Of a DNA stretch of 64,000 nt, positions 9,834 through 19,135 are shown piece after piece. The first letter of the stretch is position 1. Each line of letters begins with the position of its first letter. Position numbers and translations under genes: made by a program. Under the pieces are notes generated by a model. That model saw only the letters and a program-made list of their open reading frames with translations, was not told where the DNA came from and did not search any database. This stretch comes from Saprospiraceae bacterium (GTDB lineage Bacteria; Bacteroidota; Bacteroidia; Chitinophagales; Saprospiraceae): NCBI GenBank assembly GCA_016715405.1, contig JADKAE010000011.1, positions 1-64,000 of the forward strand. The letters are read 5' to 3'.

Positions 9834-11246
9834 ATGAGTGCAGCAGTTTCTCCGATCAGGGAACCACTAATTCAGGGTAGTAAAACCTACCACCAGATCA
9901 CGGAAGATATTTGTTCGCCTACCGAGCGCACGCCCAGCATGGCCTGGATCATAGCCTTTATCGTGGCCAGCTCGGGTTTGGCATTGTATGTGTTCTGTTT
10001 GATCTGGACAATCTGGGTGGGCATCGGCTCCTGGAACCTTAACCGAACGATCGGCTGGGGCTGGGATATCACCAACTTCGTGTGGTGGATCGGTATCGGC
10101 CACGCCGGTACGCTGATCTCGGCTATCCTTTTGTTGTTCCGCCAGCGCTGGCGTACCGGCGTTAACCGGGCAGCAGAAGCTATGACGATCTTTGCCGTTA
10201 TGTGCGCAGGCCAATTCCCGCTTATCCACATGGGACGCCTCTGGCTCGGCTTCTTTATTTTCCCTTATCCCAATACCCGCGGCCCCTTGTGGGTGAATTT
10301 CAACTCGCCGTTGTTGTGGGACGTATTCGCGATCTCTACCTACTTTACGGTATCGTTGCTGTTCTGGTATACGGGTTTGGTGCCCGACCTGGCTACGGTT
10401 CGCGACCGCGCCAAGGGTTTGCGCCGCAAAATCTACAATTTCCTGTCATTCGGCTGGACCGGCGCCGCCAAGCACTGGCAGCGTTTTGAAAGCCTCTCGC
10501 TGGTACTTGCCGGCTTGTCTACGCCGCTGGTACTTTCGGTGCATACCATCGTGTCATTCGACTTCGCCACCTCGGTTATCCCGGGCTGGCACACCACCAT
10601 CTTCCCGCCCTATTTCGTGGCGGGCGCCATCTTCTCGGGTTTCGCTATGGTGCAAACCCTTATGGTGATGACTCGCAAAGTGCTTAACCTCGAACAATAC
10701 GTGACCCTCGAGCATATCGAGAGCATGAACAAAGTTATATTGCTCACCGGTACGATTGTGGGCGTAGCCTACCTCACCGAATTGTTTGTGGCCTGGTATT
10801 CGGGATACATTTACGAACAATTTGCCTTCTACAACCGCGTAATGGGCCCTTACTGGTGGGCGTACGTGGGGATGATGTCCTGCAACCTGTTGTCGCCACA
10901 GATATTCTGGTTTAAGAAAATCCGGCGCAGCGTATTCTGGACCTTTGTTATGTCGATTTTTGTCAACATCGGCATGTGGTTCGAGCGTTTTGTGATCATT
11001 GCCACAACGCTGGCCCGCGATTACTTGCCCTCCAGCTGGAGTTATTACGTGCCCAGTTGGGTAGAAATAGGTTTGTTTGTCGGTACACTTGGTTTGTTCT
11101 TTACCCTCTACCTCATCTTCTCGCGCGTGGCGCCGGTGGTGGCGGTAGCGGAAATTAAGCAAATACTCAAAGTGGCCGGCGATCAATATACGGGTACTAA
11201 TGCGCACAAAGCACATCATGCCAAAGGCGCCGGAGTTCATCATTAA
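9834..11246 (+). CDS. actC: Alternative complex III subunit ActC, NrfD-like membrane protein
   Basis: This is the main quinol-binding integral membrane subunit of ACIII, of the NrfD/PsrC type. About ten hydrophobic helices can be read; the first is around MAWIIAFIVASSGLALYVFC. GWGWDITNFVWWIGIGHAGTLISA is typical of ActC and carries the His near the quinol site. PIHMGRLWLGFF-like and WHTTIFPPYFVAGAIFSG segments follow. Its 470 residues fit the family. The frame is intact. It is followed immediately by actD. The last residues are His- and Ala-rich (HKAHHAKGAGVHH) and look like a flexible cytoplasmic tail. Confidence 0.92.
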   Translation: MSAAVSPIREPLIQGSKTYHQITEDICSPTERTPSMAWIIAFIVASSGLALYVFCLIWTIWVGIGSWNLNRTIGWGWDITNFVWWIGIGHAGTLISAILLLFRQRWRTGVNRAAEAMTIFAVMCAGQFPLIHMGRLWLGFFIFPYPNTRGPLWVNFNSPLLWDVFAISTYFTVSLLFWYTGLVPDLATVRDRAKGLRRKIYNFLSFGWTGAAKHWQRFESLSLVLAGLSTPLVLSVHTIVSFDFATSVIPGWHTTIFPPYFVAGAIFSGFAMVQTLMVMTRKVLNLEQYVTLEHIESMNKVILLTGTIVGVAYLTELFVAWYSGYIYEQFAFYNRVMGPYWWAYVGMMSCNLLSPQIFWFKKIRRSVFWTFVMSIFVNIGMWFERFVIIATTLARDYLPSSWSYYVPSWVEIGLFVGTLGLFFTLYLIFSRVAPVVAVAEIKQILKVAGDQYTGTNAHKAHHAKGAGVHH

Positions 11247-11275
11247 TGTTTGAATCTGCTAATATCCATCATACA

Positions 11276-11806
11276 ATGGCTAATCAAAGCAAAGAGGTTC
11301 TTTACGGCCTATACAACGACGAACAAGTGCTGCTGCAGGCGGTACACAAGGCCAAAGCCGATCACCTGGAAATCATGGATGTGTATTCGCCATTTCCGGT
11401 ACACGGCCTCGATGAGGCGATGGGGCTTTCTGAAAGCCGCTTACACCAGGCCGGCTTTGTATTCGGCGCTATCGGCACATTGACGGCGTTTTTGTTTATG
11501 ACGTGGGTTTTCACCCGCGACTGGCCGATCATTTTCGGGGGCAAGCCCTATTGGTCTATTCCGGCCTTTATTCCTATTACCTTTGAATTGACGGTGTTGT
11601 TTGCTTCCATTGGCATGGTAGTGGCCTACTATACGGTCTGCGGCATGGCGCCCGGGGTTACGAATCCGACCCTCGACGATCGCATCACAGATGACAAGTT
11701 TTGCCTCGCTTTTCAGACCAATGGCGCCAGCCAGCAGGAGATTGACAAGTTGAAGTCTTTCCTTACTGCTTCGGGCGCGGAAGAGATCAATGCCAAAACA
11801 ATTTAA
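11276..11806 (+). CDS. actD: Alternative complex III subunit ActD (DUF3341)
   Basis: ActD is a small membrane subunit of ACIII. The soluble N-terminus (VLYGLYNDEQVLLQAVHKAK) and the segment MDVYSPFPVHGLDEAMG are characteristic. Two helices follow, about FVFGAIGTLTAFLFMTWVF and TFELTVLFASIGMVVAYY. I start at ATG 11276 because family similarity begins there. ATG 11246 overlaps the actC stop codon (taATG) and would add ten residues; translational coupling from that start is possible. The stop overlaps the upstream part of the actE frame. Confidence 0.88.
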   Translation: MANQSKEVLYGLYNDEQVLLQAVHKAKADHLEIMDVYSPFPVHGLDEAMGLSESRLHQAGFVFGAIGTLTAFLFMTWVFTRDWPIIFGGKPYWSIPAFIPITFELTVLFASIGMVVAYYTVCGMAPGVTNPTLDDRITDDKFCLAFQTNGASQQEIDKLKSFLTASGAEEINAKTI

Positions 11807-11834
11807 ATTCATTGCAGGCGATATCAATCTCTAT

Positions 11835-12716
11835 ATGATGAAACCACTCAAGTCTATATTTATTGCAATTGTAGCTGTTGTGCTGTTGAATGCTTGTTCG
11901 CCGGCCGGCGGTGAAAATACCGGCAGCGAGTATATGCCCGATATGGCACACTCGATAGCTTATGAAAGCAACGTGTATACCTACTACCACTATAATACAT
12001 GGGATAGCGCCAGCACCTTCAAGCGCAAGGCCTTTTCCAATCCGAATCTGCCGGTAAACGGTACTATTCCCCGTGGATATGCCGGGCTTTATTATGCCAC
12101 CGGCCCCGAGGCTCAAAAAGCCATGATGGAGCACCTGCACGGTATGAATGCTGTTAACGCCATTTCGGTGCCGTTAAACGGCAACGTACCGTATTATTAT
12201 GCCGATAACGACGAAGATCGCGCACGCGCTACCGCTGAAATTATCAGCAATCCCTTCCCGATCACCGACGAAGGACTGGCTCGCGCCAAAGTATTGTACA
12301 ATACCTTCTGCGGTATCTGTCATGGTGAAAAAGGCGACGGCCTGGGGTATTTGGTGAGTGATGAAAATAAAAATGCAAAATACCCCGCTCAACCCGCGAA
12401 TTTGCTCGACTCTGCTTTTGTAAATTCTTCCAATGGCCGTTACTATCATGCCATCATGTACGGTAGAAATACCATGGGGGCTTACCTCGACAAACTGTCA
12501 TTTGAAGAACGCTGGCAGGTTATCCACTATGTCCGTTCGCTGCAGGCCGCTTCTAAAAACCTGGCCTACAACGAAAAAACGAATACGTTTAACCCGCAAT
12601 TCGGCGTGCCGGGCAGTGTGGTACAGGCGGCCGCCAAACAAGTCAGCGACGCTGCCGAACAACCCGCAGAAGGAACATCAAATGTACAGGGACAGCAGCA
12701 CGGCGGCGGCCACTAG
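11835..12716 (+). CDS. actE: Alternative complex III subunit ActE, lipoprotein cytochrome c
   Basis: ActE is the monoheme cytochrome c subunit of ACIII. A short hydrophobic leader (IFIAIVAVVLLNAC) ends in a lipobox Cys, so it is probably a membrane-anchored lipoprotein. The heme site is CGICH (residues about 160-164), followed by GEKGDGLGYL. A Met that could be the distal ligand lies near MYGRNTMGAY. The start at 11835 (ATG ATG) places the signal peptide correctly; the in-frame ATG at 11790 would overlap actD and bury the leader. The C-terminus is Gln/Gly/His-rich. Confidence 0.88.
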   Translation: MMKPLKSIFIAIVAVVLLNACSPAGGENTGSEYMPDMAHSIAYESNVYTYYHYNTWDSASTFKRKAFSNPNLPVNGTIPRGYAGLYYATGPEAQKAMMEHLHGMNAVNAISVPLNGNVPYYYADNDEDRARATAEIISNPFPITDEGLARAKVLYNTFCGICHGEKGDGLGYLVSDENKNAKYPAQPANLLDSAFVNSSNGRYYHAIMYGRNTMGAYLDKLSFEERWQVIHYVRSLQAASKNLAYNEKTNTFNPQFGVPGSVVQAAAKQVSDAAEQPAEGTSNVQGQQHGGGH

Positions 12717-12759
12717 TAAACACGATCTTTTAGAAGACCTTTTAATGCAATTATAGGTT

Positions 12760-14011
12760 ATGAACCAATATCAGATAGACGGCAAACTAAAGATAGTGCT
12801 CCTGGGGATGATGGGACTGGGGCTTTTATGCCTCATACTCACCTTCGCCAATGATGACGCACTGCATACGCGGTTTTGGTCTAACTACCTGCACAATGCG
12901 GTGTTTTTCACCGGAATCGGCTTTGTATCACTTTTTGTAATGGCCGCTTTTACTACGGCCTGGGCAGGCTGGTACACGGTAGTAAAAAGGGTCTTCGAGG
13001 CCTATTCGCTTTTCCTGATACCCGGACTGATCCTCATGCTGGTGGTTATCGCCGGCATGTGGGGCGGGCTTCACCACCTGTACCACTGGGCCGACGAAAA
13101 AGCGGTAGCTGCCGACCCCATCTTACAGGGCAAATCCAGTTTCCTCAACAAAAACTGGTATACCTTCGGCACCCTGATTATTATGGGTATCTGGATTTTC
13201 TTTGCCAATAAACTGCGCACTTTGTCGGTGGAAGAAGATATGTCGGGTACGCCCGATTACAGCCACCACAAGCGTATGCGCATCTGGGCAGCTGCATTCC
13301 TGCCTATTGGCGGTTTTACCAGCGCAGCTATTGTATGGCAGTGGGTTATGTCGGTAGACGCGCACTGGTACAGCACGCTTTATGCCTGGTATGCTACCGT
13401 GAGCTGGTTTGTCTCTGCCTTAGCCCTTATCATTCTCACAATCGCCTATCTCAAGTCGAAAGGCTATATGGAGGAAGTGACTGTTGAGCATTTGCACGAC
13501 CTCGGCAAATACCTGTTCGCATTCAGCGTATTCTGGACCTACCTCTGGTTTTCGCAGTACATGCTCATCTGGTACGCCAATATCGGCGAAGAAACGGTTT
13601 ATTTCCGCGAGCGCATCAACCATTATCCTGTATTGTTTTATGGCAATCTCTTGTTGAACTTCGTATTGCCATTCCTTATCCTGATGCGCAACGACACCAA
13701 GCGCAAATACGGCATTGATCTTTGTATCGCTGGTGGTATTATTCGGACACTGGTTCGACTTTTTCCAGATGATCAAGCCGGGTGTTTTGCACACCGCGCA
13801 TGAAGCGCTTGCGCACGGCGCCGAAGAAGGCGCGCAACACGGCCATACAAGTGCGCCGATCGGATTTTTGATTCCCGGATTGCTGGAGATAGGCACCATG
13901 TTGGGTTTCCTGGGCGGTTTCCTCTATTTTGTATTAAATCGCTTGTCGAAAGCTGCACTGGTTCCCAAAAACGATCCTTATCTGGAGGAAAGTTTGCATC
14001 ACCATACCTAG
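12760..14011 (+). CDS. actF: Alternative complex III subunit ActF (frameshifted)
   Basis: ActF is the second NrfD-like polytopic subunit of ACIII. About ten hydrophobic helices are visible, from LKIVLLGMMGLGLLCLIL onward. Motifs include SVDAHWYSTLYAWYATVSW and FSQYMLIWYANIGEETVYF, both typical of ActF. The frame breaks near 13715: the printed upstream frame runs on to 13803 without homology, while the correct continuation IFVSLVVLFGHWFDFFQ starts in the other frame and ends at 14011. The C-terminal end is His-rich. It ends just before the candidate operator and promoter of coxB. Confidence 0.87.
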
Positions 14012-14017
14012 AAGTAA

Positions 14018-14034
14018 TTTAGACTGGGTCTAAA
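14018..14034. promoter_or_regulatory. Inverted repeat, candidate operator before coxB
   Basis: Seven-base arms TTTAGAC and GTCTAAA flank TGG. The core matches the repeat at 4874-4896 before actA (TTTAGAT-AAC-GTCTAAA). It sits about 50 bp upstream of a TAnnTTTG element. Confidence 0.6.
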
Positions 14035-14082
14035 CAACTCGAAGGAGTTGAGCAAGATCGTCCAGTTACTGTTATGATTGTG

Positions 14083-14090
14083 TAATTTTG
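14083..14090 (+). promoter_or_regulatory. -7 promoter element of the cox genes
   Basis: TAATTTTG matches TAnnTTTG and lies 34 bp before the coxB ATG. No clean -33 TTG is present at the expected distance, which may mean activator dependence. Confidence 0.5.
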
Positions 14091-14124
14091 GCTTTTGAAA
14101 AAGAACTTTACTAAACAATAACTA

Positions 14125-15617
14125 ATGAGTACGGCATTACTCGCTATACTTTGTGTGGCTTTGATCGCCATTATCGTTGTGCAGATCGGCAAGGTCAACG
14201 AGCTGTCAGCCAAGATCAGGGGCGAAGAAGAAGTGCAGGAACAGAACAACAACCGGCAGGGCTTATACATGATCGTGTTTATGATCGTGTTCCTGGTAGG
14301 ATGTGTTTGGACGGCGCTGTATTACAAAAACTACATGCTCGGATTTGGCCCGCATGATGCGGCTTCCAAGCATGGTAAGGCGCTCGACTTCATGTTTGCG
14401 GTTACGCTGCTCGTCACGGGCATCGTATTTTTCATCACTCAGATCCTGCTGTTTTACTTTGCCTGGAAATATCGCGCACGCCGTGGTCGCATTGCTACCT
14501 ACATTCCCCACGACAACAAGCTGGAGATGATATGGACCGCTATCCCGGCAGTGGTGATGACCTTCCTTGTAATTGGCGGTTTGGATGCCTGGAACGAAGT
14601 GATGGCCGATATTGACCCTGCGGAGGATTTTACGGAGATCGAAGCTACGGGCTATCAGTTTGCCTGGCACCTTCGCTACCCCGGCCCCGACGGCCAGTTG
14701 GGCGCCCGCGATTACACGATGATCAGCGGAAGTAACCCGTTGGGACAGGACTGGACCGACGTAAAAAACGCTGACGACCTCCATCCCGGCGAAATCGTAC
14801 TTCCCAAAGGCAAAAAAGTGCGCGTGCGCATCACGGCTCGCGACGTATTGCACAACTTTTATCTGCCGCACTTCCGCGTGAAGATGGACGCCGTTCCCGG
14901 CATGCCTACATATTTTGTATTTACACCCGAAATGACTACGGAAGAATACCGTCAGAAACTTCGCGACTATAAAGAATACCAGCTCCCTGATCCCAACGAT
15001 CCGGAAAAGATGCTGTGGGAAACCTTCAACTACGAGTTGGCTTGCGCCGAATTGTGCGGCAGCGGCCACTTCAGTATGCGCCGCGTAGTGCGCATCGTAG
15101 AAGAAGCCGAATACAAAGCCTGGTTGGCACAGCAGCAATCGTATTACCTCACGTCTATCAGGGGTACTGCTGATGATCCAAACAAAGACGTGTTATTCGA
15201 TTTCGAAATCAAGCAGCGCAAGCAGGAATTCAACGACGCCGTCGACAAGGCCCTCCAATCGACTAGCGCCGCAGACAAGACCCTTAAGTTCAATTATGTG
15301 AACTTTGAAGAAGGTTCTGCCAAATTGACGGCATTATCGAAATACGAGCTGGATAATATGGTGGATGCGTTGAACAAATACACCAATCTCGCTATTGAAA
15401 TAAGCGGACATACCGACAATACCGGCGATGCCGACAGCAACCAGACCTTGTCGCAACAACGCGCCCAAGCCGTACACGATTACCTCACCGGCAAGGGTAT
15501 AAGCGCAGGCAGGCTGAGTGCAACCGGATACGGCCAAACGCGCCCGGTAGACACCAATGACACAGAAGAGGGCGCGCCAAAAACCGCCGCACCGAATTCA
15601 AAATAGTGGGACAATAA
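14125..15617 (+). CDS. coxB: Cytochrome c oxidase subunit II fused to an OmpA-like domain
   Basis: Subunit II accepts electrons from cytochrome c through CuA. After an extra N-terminal helix (MSTALLAILCVALIAIIVVQ) there are two more membrane helices. The cupredoxin domain then shows HNFYLPHFRVKMDAVPG and the CuA ligand set in CAELCGSGHFSM. From about residue 390 the protein has an OmpA-like peptidoglycan-binding domain: FEEGSAKLT, IEISGHTDNTGD, LSQQRAQAV and GYGQTRPV. A one-base deletion near 15576 spoils the usual ending; restoring it gives GRAKNRRTEFKIVGQ with a stop at 15615-15617, whereas the printed frame stops at 15606. The OmpA tail is not part of standard subunit II and might tie the oxidase to the cell wall. 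Confidence 0.88.
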
Positions 15618-15662
15618 TTTTACGTTTAATCCATAGGATCACAAATATAAATAGTTCAGCGG

Positions 15663-17518
15663 ATGGCTAACGTAACAACCCAACAGGTACAAACGGAGGA
15701 GGATCGCCTGATACAGGAACAAGGGTTCGACGACCATTTCCACGAGCACCATCATGGTGACAAGTATCAGTCTAACTTTATTACGACCTACATTTTCAGC
15801 CAGGATCACAAAATCATTGCCCGTCAGTTCCTGATCACAGGTATGTTTTGGGCTTTCATAGGTGGTTTTATGTCGCTGATTTTCCGCTTGCAGTTGATTT
15901 CCCGATGAGAGCCTGGCATGGCTCAGGCCGATTTGGGGCAAGTGGATCACGATCAATGATGCCGGCTTGGGTACTCTGGCGCCTGAGTTTTACTATGCAT
16001 TGGTAACGATGCACGGTACCATCATCGTATTTTTGTATTGACCGCCGGTTTGAGCGGCACTTTTAGCAATTTGCTTATTCCCTTGCAGGTTGGTGCACGC
16101 GATATGGCTTCGCCCTTTCTCAATATGTTGTCGTATTGGTTTTTCTTCTTTGCCGGCGTGGTCATGTTTTTCTCGTTATTCCTCAGCACTGGGCCATTTT
16201 CGGGAGGCTGGACCGCCTATCCGCCGCTCAGCGCATTGCCGCAGGCCTCTTCCGGATCGGGAGCGGGAATGACCTTATGGATTGTGAGTTTGGTACTATT
16301 TGTCGTATCGGTGCTATTGGGGGGTATCAACTACATTGCCACCATTCTCAACCTGCGCACCAAGGGTATGAGCTTGTGGCGCATGCCGCTCACCATCTGG
16401 GCGTTTTTGATTACGGCTATCCTCGGTCTGTTGTCATTCCCGGTATTGGCATCGGGTTTCTTCCTGATCATGTTTGACCGCAGCCTGGGTACGAGCTTTT
16501 ATTTGAGTGAAATATTCATCGGCGGGCAAGCCCTCGACCACGTGGGCGGTAGCCCGATATTGTACCAGCACTTGTTCTGGTTCCTGGGTCACCCCGAGGT
16601 ATATATCATTATCCTGCCTGCCATGGGATTGGTATCTGGAAGTACTTTCGGTACACTCCCGCAAGCCGATCTTTGGATACAAGGCCATGGTGTTCTCTCA
16701 TGTTGGCCATTGGTTTCCTTTCCTTTATCGTATGGGCGCACCACATGTTTATGTCTGGGGTTAACCCATTCATTTCCAACTTCTTCGTGATCTTTACTTT
16801 GATCATCGCGGTGCCGTCGGCGGTAAAGGTATTCAACTGGATAGCCACCCTTTACGGTGGTAACGTCCGGTTTAATGCGGCCAACTTATTCGCCATCGGT
16901 TTCGTATCGATGTTCATTTCGGGTGGTTTGACGGGTATCTTCCTGGGCAACTCTGCCATCGACATTCAATTGCACGATACATACTTCGTTGTAGCGCACT
17001 TCCACATCGTAATGGGAGTAGCAGCATTCTTCGGCATGTTTGCGGGCGTATATCACTGGTTCCCCAAAATGTTCGGCCGGTTTATGAACGAAACGATGGG
17101 CAAGATCCACTTCTGGCTCACGATGATAGGCGCTTATGCCATCTTCTGGCCCATGCACTATCTGGGTATGGCCGGTGTGCCTCGTCGCTACTATCGCTTC
17201 GACGTATTCGAGACTTTCCGCCACTTTACGGAGATCAATAAATTCATCACCATTGCGGCTATGGTAGTGTTTGCTGCGCAGTTGCTGCTGTTGATCAACT
17301 TTTTCTACAGCATCTGGAAGGGCAAAAAAGTAACTACCAAAAACCCTTGGGGTGCTTCTACGCTGGAATGGACTACACCGATACATGCCGATCACGGCAA
17401 CTGGCCGGGTAAAATCCCAGCTGTTCAGCGTTGGCCGTACGATTATGGTAAAGACGGAAAAGAATTCATCCCCCAAATCGAGCCGCTGAAGGAAGGCGAG
17501 CATGATGGAGGACATTAG
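15663..17518 (+). CDS. coxA: Cytochrome c oxidase subunit I (frameshifted)
   Basis: Subunit I of an aa3-type oxidase holds the low-spin heme and the heme/CuB oxygen-reducing site. The segment FWFLGHPEVYIIILPAMG carries the CuB His and the cross-linked Tyr. WAHHMFMSG holds two more CuB His ligands. HDTYFVVAHFHIVMG carries the heme His ligands. The printed sequence is broken by indels between about 15900 and 16040 and again near 16650-16690, with frames 15663-15908, 16038-16790 and 16673-17518. Each break falls inside conserved sequence, and the missing residues are readable in the other frames. Sequencing error is the best explanation. About 12 helices are expected and can be traced. Downstream lies a GAGAGGGA-type repeat and then ctaB. 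Confidence 0.9.
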
Positions 17519-17571
17519 GAGAGGGGGGGAGTGAGAGAGGGAGAGAGGGAGAGAGGGAGAGAAAGAAATTA
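17519..17571. repeat. GAGAGGGA-type octamer array between coxA and ctaB
   Basis: The purine-only unit GAGAGGGA or close variants repeat about six times directly after the coxA stop. No complementary arm is visible, unlike several other arrays in this window. Confidence 0.7.
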
Positions 17572-17611
17572 ACAAAATCAACGATCTCGGGGAGGTCGCA
17601 TATTTGAAACA

Positions 17612-18511
17612 GTGTCAAGCGTAAAAGTAGCTTCTTATAGGGTTTTAGGAGTTGTACTTCGAAAAGTCGAAGATTACAAGTTGCTCATCAAATTCAGGTT
17701 GTCGTTAACCGTGGTTTTTTCTTCGGTAATGGCTTACCTGATTGCTGCCAATGGGCCTGTAAACGTGGCTTCTGTAGTAATTCTGGCTATGGGAGGTTTA
17801 CTGGTCACGGGTGCGGCGAATGCGCTCAACCAGGTACTTGAAAAAGACTACGACCGCCTGATGAAGCGCACGGCCAACCGGCCTTTAGCGACGGGAAGGA
17901 TGAGCGTATCGGAAGCTGTGATCGCTGCGGGTTTCATGAGTTTGTTCGGCATTTCCTTGTTGGCCTTATTCAACCCGTGGACGGCCTTTTTCGGCACTTT
18001 TGCCATGATGAGTTATGCCTTTGTGTACACGCCGCTCAAGCGAATTTCGCCGGTGGCGGTAGCGGTTGGCGCGGTGCCGGGGGCATTGCCCACGCTCATC
18101 GGGTGTGCGGCGGCGCAGGGAGAAATCACCCTGCTTGCTTTGTCGCTCTTCACGATGCAGTTTTTGTGGCAATTTCCTCATTTCTTTTCGATAGGCTGGC
18201 TGGGTTTTGATGATTACAGAAAGGCGGGATACCAACTCATTCCCGCTGACGAATTGAAGCCCCATCCGGTGATTGGAAAACAGGCCTTGTTGTACACGCT
18301 CTTTTTACTGCCCATTAGCGTATTGCCTTATTGGGTAGGCGCAAGTAGCGTAATAGCTACATCGATCGTATTAGCTGTGGGGATGGCATATGCCTGGTTT
18401 GCCTGGCGGTTTTACCAAAAGCTCGACAGGTCGGCGGCATTGCGCCTGATGTTTTTTTCATTTTTATATATTCCGACGGTACTGATTGTGCTGGTGTTGG
18501 ATAAGCTGTAA
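17612..18511 (+). CDS. ctaB: Protoheme IX farnesyltransferase
   Basis: This UbiA-family enzyme adds a farnesyl group to heme b to make heme O, the precursor of heme A for subunit I. The prenyl-diphosphate-binding motif is clear: NALNQVLEKDYDRLMKRTANRPL, read here as the N-x-x-x-D-x-x-D set followed by RTxxRPL. Later motifs are YTPLKR, GAVPGALPTLIG and FLWQFPHFFSIGWLGFDDY. About eight helices span the 299 residues. The start is GTG at 17612. Its place between the oxidase subunits fits its role, although no ctaA (heme A synthase) is present in the window. Confidence 0.93.
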   Translation: MSSVKVASYRVLGVVLRKVEDYKLLIKFRLSLTVVFSSVMAYLIAANGPVNVASVVILAMGGLLVTGAANALNQVLEKDYDRLMKRTANRPLATGRMSVSEAVIAAGFMSLFGISLLALFNPWTAFFGTFAMMSYAFVYTPLKRISPVAVAVGAVPGALPTLIGCAAAQGEITLLALSLFTMQFLWQFPHFFSIGWLGFDDYRKAGYQLIPADELKPHPVIGKQALLYTLFLLPISVLPYWVGASSVIATSIVLAVGMAYAWFAWRFYQKLDRSAALRLMFFSFLYIPTVLIVLVLDKL

Positions 18512-18516
18512 ATGTG

Positions 18517-19101
18517 ATGCAAGCGACAGTGACAAATCAATTACATACCAGGAATAAAATACACCCAAAAAAGTTTGGGCTTTTGGCGGCTTGCGCCAGT
18601 ATAACGATGATGTTCGGCGCTTTTACCAGCGCATTCCTGGTGCGGCAGGCTGCCGGCAACTGGCTGGAGTTTGCACTGCCCGGCATTTTTACGCTGAGTA
18701 CGGTACTGATCGTAGCCAGCAGCATTACTTTGCACGGCGCGTATATTGCTTTTAAAAAAGGCGCAGCGCCATTATACAAAGGATTGCTAATTGCTACCTT
18801 TGCGCTCGGCCTCACATTTGTAGTTGTGCAATACGAAGGGTGGCAGGCAATGAAAGATTTGCTGGGGCTTCCTTTGGGCACGAATCCTTCGAGCGACTTT
18901 GTGTATCTCATTTCGATGATCCACGCCGCTCACGTGATAGGGGGCGTAGCCGCGCTGCTGGTAGCGCTGATCCATGCGTTTACGCTGACATCGGGACCCA
19001 CGCCGACCCGAAAGTTACGACTGGAGCTGACGCTTATTTACTGGCATTTTGTGGATATACTTTGGGTATATTTATTCGTCTTTATGACGTTGCAATCATA
19101 A
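18517..19101 (+). CDS. Cytochrome c oxidase subunit III-like protein (first copy)
   Basis: A heme-copper oxidase subunit III family protein of about 194 residues with five helices. It shows MMFGAFTSAFLVRQAAG, IHAAHVIGGVAALLVALIHA and the C-terminal WHFVDILWVYLFVFM, which is diagnostic of the family. It lacks the first two helices of seven-helix versions. A second, longer subunit III follows at once, an arrangement common in Bacteroidota cox clusters. ATG 18517 is preferred over the GTG three bases upstream. Confidence 0.87.
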   Translation: MQATVTNQLHTRNKIHPKKFGLLAACASITMMFGAFTSAFLVRQAAGNWLEFALPGIFTLSTVLIVASSITLHGAYIAFKKGAAPLYKGLLIATFALGLTFVVVQYEGWQAMKDLLGLPLGTNPSSDFVYLISMIHAAHVIGGVAALLVALIHAFTLTSGPTPTRKLRLELTLIYWHFVDILWVYLFVFMTLQS

Positions 19102-19106
19102 ATACA

Positions 19107-19122
19107 TTAGATTAACATCTAA
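19107..19122. promoter_or_regulatory. Weaker TTAGAT/ATCTAA inverted repeat before the second subunit III
   Basis: TTAGAT and ATCTAA are separated by TAAC. It resembles the repeats at 4874 and 14018 but its TTAGA-to-TCTAA spacing is one base longer. It lies 14 bp before the next ATG and has no TAnnTTTG box nearby. Confidence 0.3.
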
Positions 19123-19135
19123 ACGATACGTACTG

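Noticed and set aside
15663..17518. coxA as a true pseudogene
   Set aside because: All catalytic residues remain, breaks are single-base shifts like those in many other genes of the window, and the rest of the cluster is complete.
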